DNA of 35,050 nucleotides from Lysobacteraceae bacterium (GTDB lineage: Bacteria; Pseudomonadota; Gammaproteobacteria; Xanthomonadales; Rhodanobacteraceae): contig JAGWZT010000001.1 of NCBI GenBank assembly GCA_018971925.1, positions 1 through 35,050 of the forward strand, given 5' to 3'. The translations under genes were made by a program, and so were the position numbers. Positions 1 to 6,217 of this stretch are shown piece by piece (position 1 is the stretch's first letter; each line of letters starts with the position of its first letter). A model generated the notes under the pieces. It saw nothing but the letters and a program-made list of their open reading frames with translations, did no database searches and had not been told where the DNA came from.

Positions 1-1040
1 TGAAGATGCCGATGTTCTGCTGGTCGTGGCTGATCACCTCGTTCCTGGTGATCGCGGTGATGCCGGTGCTGGCCGGCGCGGTCACGATGATGCTGTTCGA
101 CCGCTTCTTCGGCACCAACTTCTTCAATGCCGCGGCGGGTGGCGACCCGGTGATGTACCAGCACGTGTTCTGGTTCTTCGGGCATCCCGAGGTCTACATC
201 ATGATCCTGCCCGCGTTCGGGATCATCTCGGAAATCGTGCCGACCTTCTCGCGTAAGCCGCTGTTCGGCTACAAGGCGATGGTGTACGCAATCGCGTGCA
301 TCGCGTTCCTGTCGTTCATCGTGTGGTCGCACCACATGTTCACCGTCGGACTTCCGCTGGGCGCCGAGGTGTTCTTCATGTTCTCTACGATGCTGATCGC
401 GGTGCCGACCGGCGTGAAGATCTTCAACTGGGTCACCACGATGTGGCGGGGCTCGCTAAGCTTCGAAGTGCCGATGCTGTGGGCGATCGCGTTCATCGTG
501 CTGTTTTCGATCGGCGGTTTCTCCGGCGTGATGATGGCGCTGGTGCCGGCCGACTTCCAGTACAACCAGACCTACTTCATCGTCGCGCACTTCCACTACG
601 TGCTGGTGGGCGGCGCGCTGTTCTCGATCATCGGCGCGGTCTACTACTGGCTGCCCAAGTGGTCGGGCCACATGTACTCGAACTTCTGGTCCAAACTGCA
701 CTTCTGGTCCAGCGCGATCTCGGTGAACGTGCTGTTCTTCCCGCAACACTTCCTCGGCCTCGCCGGCATGCCGCGCCGCATCCCCGACTACAACGTCGCG
801 TTCGCCGACTGGAACATGGTCTCCTCGATCGGCGGTTTCTGGTTCGGTGCTACCCAGTTGATCTTCGTGGGCGTGGTGATCCACTGTGTGTTCTTCTCCA
901 AGGCCAAGGCCGCCTCGCGGGTGTGGGAACACGCCTACGGGCTGGAGTGGACGCTGCCGTCGCCGGCGCCGCATCACAGCTTCACGGTGCCGCCGGTGAT
1001 CGACGACAGCCAGCTTGCACACGGCGACGTGAGTCATTGA
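1..1040 (+). CDS. ctaD: Cytochrome c oxidase subunit I (partial, 5' end outside window)
   Basis: This is the C-terminal two thirds of the heme-copper oxidase catalytic subunit, an inner-membrane protein that reduces O2 and pumps protons. The frame is open from base 1, so the ATG at 6 is internal and the true start lies upstream. Counting from that ATG, HPEVY (60-64) carries a CuB histidine and the cross-linked tyrosine. HH at 109-110 are the other CuB ligands, and the K-pathway PTGVK is at 134-138. HFH at 195-197 supplies the heme a3 and heme a ligands. All catalytic residues in the visible part are present, so an aa3-type oxidase is a firm call. It heads the oxidase module; subunit II should lie just upstream. 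A dispersed palindromic repeat starts 5 nt after the stop. Confidence 0.97.
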   Translation, partial: KMPMFCWSWLITSFLVIAVMPVLAGAVTMMLFDRFFGTNFFNAAAGGDPVMYQHVFWFFGHPEVYIMILPAFGIISEIVPTFSRKPLFGYKAMVYAIACIAFLSFIVWSHHMFTVGLPLGAEVFFMFSTMLIAVPTGVKIFNWVTTMWRGSLSFEVPMLWAIAFIVLFSIGGFSGVMMALVPADFQYNQTYFIVAHFHYVLVGGALFSIIGAVYYWLPKWSGHMYSNFWSKLHFWSSAISVNVLFFPQHFLGLAGMPRRIPDYNVAFADWNMVSSIGGFWFGATQLIFVGVVIHCVFFSKAKAASRVWEHAYGLEWTLPSPAPHHSFTVPPVIDDSQLAHGDVSH

Positions 1041-1045
1041 TTTTT

Positions 1046-1257
1046 GCGATCGTCCCTGATCGCTGCGAAATGAGGCGACTGCGCGGGGAACGGTCATCAG
1101 CAATAGCAACACCAACTCGGCCACCCTTGGCCTGGAATATTTCTGCGATCATCCATGATCGCTGCGCAATGAGGCGATGGTGCGAGGAACAGTCGGCAGC
1201 AATGGCAACATCACCTCGGCCATCCATGGCCTTGTTTTCCACAAAAGCGGCTCCGTT
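1046..1257 (+). repeat. Modular palindromic repeat, locus 1 (tandem doublet)
   Basis: Two units of 99-bp period fill the gap after ctaD. Each starts with palindromic module A (1046-1066 and 1145-1165), of the form GCGATCATCCATGATCGC plus TGC. Each then has a spacer of about 45 bp and module B (1119-1132 and 1218-1231), of the form GGCCATCCATGGCC. The second unit alone ends in module C (about 1233-1257, TTTTCCACAAAAGCGGC). The two spacers are clearly related, which suggests local duplication. The same modules recur at 13188-13402 and 28238-28346. No ORF in this stretch looks real. A 3'-UTR, processing or termination role is inferred from position only. Confidence 0.85.
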
Positions 1258-1272
1258 TGAATTTCGCCAAGC

Positions 1273-1455
1273 ATGCTTCGAACACACGAAAACATTCAAT
1301 TGAACGAAAAACCGGCGCTGGACGAACTCGCGCAACGGAAGGCGCGTGCGCGCCGCACCGCATGGATCATCGCGGCGATCGCGATCGCGTTCTTCGTCGC
1401 CAGCCTGCTGCAGGGACATTTCGTGGGCATTCCCAATTGGGTCCCCACACGTTGA
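1273..1455 (+). CDS. Small single-helix membrane protein, probable cytochrome oxidase small assembly protein
   Basis: This 60-residue protein has a charged N-terminal segment, an RKARARR stretch at about 22-28 and one hydrophobic helix at about 29-47. The positive-inside rule puts the N terminus in the cytoplasm. Small proteins of this form lie between subunit I and the Cox11/subunit III genes in many proteobacterial oxidase operons, and position is the main support here. The ATG start follows the repeat region; the ribosome-binding site is poor and a TTG at 1303 is an alternative. The gap to ctaE is 43 bp, so cotranscription is likely. A specific role is not shown by the sequence. Confidence 0.6.
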   Translation: MLRTHENIQLNEKPALDELAQRKARARRTAWIIAAIAIAFFVASLLQGHFVGIPNWVPTR

Positions 1456-1498
1456 CCGGGTCACACCGTTACGCCAGCCATACATCGGAATCCATGAC

Positions 1499-2374
1499 AT
1501 GAGCCAACTCGACGCCAACGTCTACTACGTTCCGCACAGCAGCCGCTGGCCGATCATCGCGGTGGTCGGCATGTTCCTGTTCATGACCGGGGCGGCGATC
1601 TGGTTGAACGGCTACGACGGGCCCGGGCAGATCGTCCTGACGATCGGCGCGCTGACCATCATCGGCATGATGTTCGGCTGGTTCAGCAACGTGATCCGCG
1701 AGTCGATGAAGGGCATCTTCAACGGCCAGGTCGATACCTCGTTCCGGATGGGGATGATGTGGTTCATCGTCTCCGAGGTGTTCTTCTTCGCGGCGTTCTT
1801 CGGCGGCCTGTTTTACATCCGCACCTTCGTGGTGCCGTGGCTGGGCGGCGCCGGCGACAAGGGCATCATCACCAACGGCTTCATCTGGCAGGGATTCTCC
1901 GCGGCGTGGCCGACCAACGGTCCCGACTCGGTGGGTGGCTCGTTCATCGCGACCTCGCCGTGGGGCATCCCGCTGATCAACACGCTGCTGCTGCTGTCGT
2001 CGTCCATCACCGTGACCATCGCGCACCATGCGTTGCGCGCGGGCAACCGCAAACGCCTGATCGGATTCCTGGGCCTCACCATCCTGCTGGGTGCCACCTT
2101 CCTTGGCCTGCAGGCGCACGAGTACTGGGAATCCTACGTCCACCTCAACATGACGCTGCATACCGGCATCTACGGCGCGACGTTCTACATCCTCACCGGC
2201 TTCCACGGCCTGCACGTGACGCTGGGCACCATCATGCTGATCGTGATGTGGCTGCGCTGCGTGCGCGGGCATTTCACGCCGCAGCACCACTTCGCGTTCG
2301 AGGCGGTGTCGTGGTACTGGCACTTCGTGGACGTGATCTGGCTTTGCCTGTTCCTGTTCGTGTACATCCTGTAG
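1499..2374 (+). CDS. ctaE: Cytochrome c oxidase subunit III
   Basis: This 291-residue polytopic protein is the third core subunit of the aa3 oxidase. It binds structural lipid and stabilises proton uptake into subunit I. The family hallmarks are SEVFFFAAFFGG around residue 92 (conserved membrane glutamate E93), HEYWE, a HTGIYGATFY segment, GFHGLHV and the C-terminal WYWHFVDVIWL. Length and the pattern of about seven helices are usual. The ATG at 1499 is chosen because the protein then begins MSQLDANVYYVP, as relatives do, although the frame is open further upstream. Cox11 (CtaG), commonly encoded just before this gene, is absent: only the small membrane protein separates ctaD from ctaE. Confidence 0.96.
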   Translation: MSQLDANVYYVPHSSRWPIIAVVGMFLFMTGAAIWLNGYDGPGQIVLTIGALTIIGMMFGWFSNVIRESMKGIFNGQVDTSFRMGMMWFIVSEVFFFAAFFGGLFYIRTFVVPWLGGAGDKGIITNGFIWQGFSAAWPTNGPDSVGGSFIATSPWGIPLINTLLLLSSSITVTIAHHALRAGNRKRLIGFLGLTILLGATFLGLQAHEYWESYVHLNMTLHTGIYGATFYILTGFHGLHVTLGTIMLIVMWLRCVRGHFTPQHHFAFEAVSWYWHFVDVIWLCLFLFVYIL

Positions 2375-2430
2375 TCGTGCCGCGGCTCCGTTTCACTTTC
2401 GTGCGGGTTGCTCGGCATCGATCTCGAAAT

Positions 2431-2450
2431 CCTTCCCCGAAAGGGGAAGG
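2431..2450. terminator. Stem-loop after ctaE (terminator or REP-like hairpin)
   Basis: A perfect 8-bp stem, CCTTCCCC / GGGGAAGG, closes on a GAAA tetraloop in the 141-bp gap after ctaE. A weak T-rich stretch (ATTTTG) follows about 10 nt later, so intrinsic termination is possible but not typical. Similar CCTTCCCC hairpins occur in the palindromic elements at 6841 and 23986, so it may instead be a solo copy of that repeat family. The rest of the gap shows no gene. Confidence 0.5.
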
Positions 2451-2515
2451 GATTCATGCATTTTGAAATGGTCTTTCGCTGAATCAAGGCACGGCTGCCC
2501 ACGGTACGGGGCTCA

Positions 2516-4333
2516 ATGGAACGCGGGGCGTCACGATGGCTTTGGCTGGTCGCCTGCGCCCTGCTTGCCTGCGCAGGGTCTGCGTGGGCCGACGGGTGCA
2601 CGCTGGCCAAATACGGCACGCTGTCCGTCGAGATGATCGGCGAACGCCCCACCACGCTCGTCAAGGTCAATGGCGCGGTCACCCGCTTCGCGATCGACAC
2701 CGGCGCGTGGTTCAGCTTCATGTCGCGCGCCAATGCCGATGCGCTGGGACTGAAGCTTGTCCCCGCGCCGTTCGGTTTTCGCATGGGCGGGGTCGGCGGC
2801 TCTGCCGATGCGGAAATTGCCAGAATCAAGGACCTCGGCATCCTCGATACGGATTTGCGCAACGTCGATTTCGTGGTCGGCGGGTCGGACGCAGGGGAAG
2901 GATCGTTGGGCGCCAATCTGCTCGATTTCAAGGATCTTGAAATCGACCTCGCGCAGGGCAGAGTGACGCTGTTCAAACCGGAAGGCTGCCGCAAGTCGGC
3001 GCTGGCCTATTGGGTCAAGAAAGGCGGCACCTACAACGTTGCCGACTTGCACCCCTTTCATTTGAATGACCGACGCAGTTTTGTCGATGTGACGATAGAC
3101 GGCAAATCCATCCGCGCCTTGCTGGACAGCGGTGCCGCCGCCACCTTGCTTGACCGCCGGGCCGCCGAACGTATCGGCATCGATCTGAAAGGACCGGGCG
3201 TGAAGGCGGGTGGCCCTATCCGCGGCATCGGCGCCAAGACGTATCAGTCGTGGATCGTGCCCATCGACACGTTCTCGGTCGGCACCGAAACGATCCAGCA
3301 CAGCGAGATGCTGGTGATGGACGGCAATTTCAGCGATGGTTCGACCGACATGGTGCTGGGCGTCGATTTCATGCTGGCTCATCACATGTATATCGCCAAC
3401 AGCCAGCGCAAGCTCTATTTCACGTACAACGGCGGCCGCGTGTTTTCGCTGGATACCGCCTCGATCGGGGCGCACGAGTCGGCCGCTGCCGCGGCGAACG
3501 ATACGGGTGGCGAACCGAAGACGGCGACCGATTATGCGTTGCGCGGCCAGGCGCGTTTGGCGCGCGGCGAACTGGCGAACGCGCTTTCCGACCTGGATGC
3601 GGCCATCCGGTTGGATCCGGACAGCGCGGATGATCATTTGACACGTGCGCGCATCCTGCTCGCCCAGAAACAACCCAATGCGGCGCTGGACGATCTGGAC
3701 AAGGCGCTGGGCCTCGATCCGAAAAATCTCGATGTACTGCTGCTGCGCGCCCGGCTGCGCTACGGGAAAAAAGACGAAGCCGGCACCGCGGCGGATCTCG
3801 GGGCGGCGCGCCAGCTTGCTCCAACCGGTTCGATGCAGTCCCGTTCCGTCGCGTCGCTCTATGTCGCCATCGACGAGCCGGCCAACGCCGTGCCGTTGCT
3901 GGACGCGTGGATTGGTGCACATGAGGACGACGCTTCGCTCGGCAGCGCACTCAACGAACGCTGCTGGGCACGCGCCTTGGCCAATCAGTCATTGGACGAC
4001 GCCCTGCACGATTGCCGCGAGGCGATCAAACGCGACGGCGACCGCGCGGCTTATCTGGACAGCCTGGGCATGGTGTATCTGCGGATGGGCGACTACGCCG
4101 AATCGATCAAGGCGTACCAGCAGGCCCTCGCGCAATCGCCCCACACGGCATGGTCGCATTACGGCCTGGGCCTGGCCGAATTGCACAGCGGACAGGCCGA
4201 TGCCGGCAACGCCGAATTGGCAATGGCGCGTTCGCTCGACAAGGAGATCGACGCGCGTGCCGCCAAGTTTGGCCTGGTCGTGCCAGGCGCGTCTCCGGGT
4301 AAAGAAGTGTCCGGCGTACAGCCTTCCAGGTAG
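2516..4333 (+). CDS. Secreted/periplasmic double retropepsin-like protein with TPR repeats
   Basis: This 605-residue protein has a signal peptide at about 1-26 (hydrophobic LWLVACALLACAGSAWA). Two retropepsin-type aspartic protease domains follow, one at about 35-155 with a DTG triad at 61-63 and one at about 185-310 with a DSG triad at 204-206. About seven TPR-like helical repeats fill 335-590. Retropepsins normally dimerise, each chain giving one aspartate, so two domains in one chain could form an internal dimer; that is inference. The repeats would bind a protein partner, and the signal peptide puts it outside the cytoplasm. It stands alone, and the convergent DUF2909 gene faces its 3' end. 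The start is ATG with a GGGG purine block 6 nt upstream. Substrate is unknown. Confidence 0.8.
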   Translation: MERGASRWLWLVACALLACAGSAWADGCTLAKYGTLSVEMIGERPTTLVKVNGAVTRFAIDTGAWFSFMSRANADALGLKLVPAPFGFRMGGVGGSADAEIARIKDLGILDTDLRNVDFVVGGSDAGEGSLGANLLDFKDLEIDLAQGRVTLFKPEGCRKSALAYWVKKGGTYNVADLHPFHLNDRRSFVDVTIDGKSIRALLDSGAAATLLDRRAAERIGIDLKGPGVKAGGPIRGIGAKTYQSWIVPIDTFSVGTETIQHSEMLVMDGNFSDGSTDMVLGVDFMLAHHMYIANSQRKLYFTYNGGRVFSLDTASIGAHESAAAAANDTGGEPKTATDYALRGQARLARGELANALSDLDAAIRLDPDSADDHLTRARILLAQKQPNAALDDLDKALGLDPKNLDVLLLRARLRYGKKDEAGTAADLGAARQLAPTGSMQSRSVASLYVAIDEPANAVPLLDAWIGAHEDDASLGSALNERCWARALANQSLDDALHDCREAIKRDGDRAAYLDSLGMVYLRMGDYAESIKAYQQALAQSPHTAWSHYGLGLAELHSGQADAGNAELAMARSLDKEIDARAAKFGLVVPGASPGKEVSGVQPSR

Positions 4334-4613
4334 CGTTGCGGAGGGCGGCCCTCAACCGCGATCACCCTCGCGGTCGAAAAGGCGTCGTGATATTGGCGCT
4401 TCGTGGGGTGGTTTAACTTTGCTTGTTCTTGTTTGTCTACAGTTTGGAAGGAGCGGGATCGGAGACCATGGGCCGGGCGCCGGCAGAACACGCCGCGGTC
4501 CCGTGTTTTCGCACTGATCTTGCCGACCGGTCGCTGCCTTCCGTTGCCCGCTCTTGCGAGACATCGCATGGTTGATCAGAGTTTGCGATAATTCCGGTTC
4601 TAGGTCCACACTC
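4334..4613. other. 280-bp convergent intergenic region
   Basis: This gap lies between the 3' ends of the retropepsin/TPR gene and the DUF2909 gene. Two small hairpins sit next to the first gene's stop: GAGGG/CCCTC (4341-4353) and ACCGCGA/TCGCGGT (4355-4374). Neither has a U-tract. At about 4408-4445 there is a T-rich, visibly less GC-rich stretch, followed by a GCCGG/CCGGC palindrome near 4475. The only ORFs inside are short and have no family features. No RNA gene was recognised. Confidence 0.5.
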
Positions 4614-4838
4614 TCAACGCACGTATACGCCGTGCGGATGCAGCACGCCGGTCCAGATGCCGATCACGATCAGGACGATCAACAACACCGAGAATGCGAC
4701 GCGCCGCGTCAACGCCCACACGGTGCGGTTGCTGCCGGGACGGTCGGTCATCATGAAATACAGCGCCTGGCCCAGCTCGAAGATCACCACCAGAAACACG
4801 ATGACCAGCACGGCCTTGTATACGGTGGTGAATGACAT
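4614..4838 (-). CDS. Twin transmembrane protein, DUF2909 family
   Basis: This 74-residue protein has two hydrophobic helices, at about 7-30 and 48-66, joined by a short polar loop (TDRPGSNRTVWALTRRV). That layout and the ALTRRVxxSVLL stretch fit DUF2909, a family of tiny inner-membrane proteins often encoded beside SURF1 and oxidase genes in gammaproteobacteria. The ATG at 4838 is the first that gives the family-like start MSFTTVYKAVL. It is divergent from SURF1 with 39 bp between starts, so the two probably share a promoter region. It may help oxidase assembly, but that rests on neighbourhood alone. Confidence 0.8.
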   Translation of the reverse strand: MSFTTVYKAVLVIVFLVVIFELGQALYFMMTDRPGSNRTVWALTRRVAFSVLLIVLIVIGIWTGVLHPHGVYVR

Positions 4839-4877
4839 GGCAAAGCCGTGTGCGGAAACGTCGAGTATAGCGTTGCG

Positions 4878-5648
4878 ATGTCGCCTTACGGTGCGCGAGG
4901 CGTGATTCGTGTACGGCGCCCGAGTGTATTCGCGGTGTTGCTGACCGTGTTCGGGGTCGCGGTGTTCTGCACGCTTGGCATCTGGCAATTGCGGCGCGCG
5001 GCGTACAAGGAAACCGTGTTGGCGCGTTTCAACAATGCCGCAAGCGCGCCGTTGGTGAGTCTTGCTGACGCGCGCGCAGATCGCGAGCCCGGTGCCTACC
5101 CGCACGTCAGGGTCACAGGAAACCTGGAAGGCGACCGGGTATACCTGCTGGACGACCAGATGCGTGCGGGGCGGTTGGGCGTGATGGTGTTCGTGCCGTT
5201 CAAGCCCGATGGTTCCGGGCGAGTGCTGCTGGCGAACCTTGGGTTCCTCGCGAGGATGGGACCCGACACCACCACGTTGCCGGATATTCCACCGATCCCC
5301 AGTCACGCGGTCACGCTTGACGGCATCTACGCGCCGCCGCCACTACCGGGCCTGAAGCTGGGCGGCAACCCGCTGCCGCGCGAGAAGGCCTGGCCCAAGC
5401 TGGTGACCTTCATTGACCTGCGGGAAATCGCCTCCGATCTCGGCGCCGCGGTTTATCCGCATGTATTGTTGACGGATCCCGACCCGCACAGCGCCTATAT
5501 CCGCAGCTGGACGGCGAACGTGATGCCGCCAACGCGGCATCGTGCGTATGCGCTGCAGTGGTTCTGTTTCGCGATCGCTGCGGTCGTGATGTTTTTCGTG
5601 CTGCATCGCGTGAAGCGCGATGACGCCACCGACTCCGCACAGGAATAA
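4878..5648 (+). CDS. SURF1 family cytochrome oxidase biogenesis protein
   Basis: This 256-residue inner-membrane protein has one helix near the N terminus (about 16-34) and one near the C terminus (about 225-245), with a periplasmic domain between them, the standard SURF1 layout. LGIWQLRRAAYKE at 33-45 is the family signature after helix 1, and HRAYALQWF before helix 2 is the second. SURF1 proteins help deliver or hold heme a during assembly of subunit I. I chose the ATG at 4878. An in-frame ATG at 4848 exists but would leave only 9 bp to the divergent DUF2909 start. The next gene begins 11 bp after the stop, so SURF1, the SCO-like gene and ctaA probably form one operon. Confidence 0.92.
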   Translation: MSPYGARGVIRVRRPSVFAVLLTVFGVAVFCTLGIWQLRRAAYKETVLARFNNAASAPLVSLADARADREPGAYPHVRVTGNLEGDRVYLLDDQMRAGRLGVMVFVPFKPDGSGRVLLANLGFLARMGPDTTTLPDIPPIPSHAVTLDGIYAPPPLPGLKLGGNPLPREKAWPKLVTFIDLREIASDLGAAVYPHVLLTDPDPHSAYIRSWTANVMPPTRHRAYALQWFCFAIAAVVMFFVLHRVKRDDATDSAQE

Positions 5649-5659
5649 AGGGTCCCTAG

Positions 5660-6217
5660 ATGGATTTGCGCAATCGACGCCGTCTGCAGGCCGTGGTAAT
5701 CGTGGCCATCTTCGCGGCCTCCATGATCGGCGCGGCCGTGATGATGGCCTCCGGATGGTCGCCGCCCACCCGCAGCTATGGCAAGCAAATCCGGCCCGAG
5801 CGCAATCTCGCGCAAATGCCGGTGCAACTGGGGGACGGCAAGCCGTTCGCGTTCCACGGGCGTGATGCAGCGTGGACGCTGGTCGCGCTGCCGGGACCGG
5901 ACTGCGCCGAACGCTGCCTGCGCGAACTCGACCTGGTGCACCGCGCGCAGATTACGCTGGACAAGCAGGCCGACATGTTGCGCCTGCTGTATCTCGGCGC
6001 ACCGCCGCAGGGTGCCGCGGCCGAAGGCTTCGGCAAGGTCTGGGCGCTCGCGACCACTTCTTCGCAGGCGCTCGAAGACTTCCGCGCCAAGACGCCCGAC
6101 AGCGTGAGCGCGGTCCTGGTCACGCCGAGCGGCAAGGCCATGCTGAGCTACCCGGCGGGCTTCGATCCAACGCGCTTGCGGCTGGATCTCAAGAAAGCGG
6201 TGAAGGTGGCCCTGTGA
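5660..6217 (+). CDS. Membrane-anchored SCO-like thioredoxin-fold protein lacking the copper histidine
   Basis: This 185-residue protein has one N-terminal helix (about 10-31) and a periplasmic domain. LPGPDCAERC places a CxxxC pair at C82 and C86, matching the copper/redox motif of SCO proteins (compare HCPDVC in the SCO1 protein at 12168-12767). The region that should hold the SCO copper histidine reads SVSAVLVTPSG where the SCO1 neighbour has THSSAVYVFD, so the histidine is missing. It may have become a thiol-disulfide or copper-passing helper; I infer this from the cysteines and its place between SURF1 and ctaA. AAAGGG upstream of the ATG is a fair ribosome-binding site. The stop overlaps the ctaA start by one base. 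Confidence 0.75.
   Translation: MDLRNRRRLQAVVIVAIFAASMIGAAVMMASGWSPPTRSYGKQIRPERNLAQMPVQLGDGKPFAFHGRDAAWTLVALPGPDCAERCLRELDLVHRAQITLDKQADMLRLLYLGAPPQGAAAEGFGKVWALATTSSQALEDFRAKTPDSVSAVLVTPSGKAMLSYPAGFDPTRLRLDLKKAVKVAL

Noticed and set aside
1257..1502. 81-codon ORF overlapping the small membrane protein
   Set aside because: It has a different frame from the 1273-1455 protein, which has a clear membrane helix. This one is R/H/T-rich and runs into the ctaE start.
4403..4591. 62-codon plus-strand ORF in the intergenic region
   Set aside because: No ribosome-binding site, no hydrophobic or domain pattern, and it crosses palindromes; not supported as a gene.
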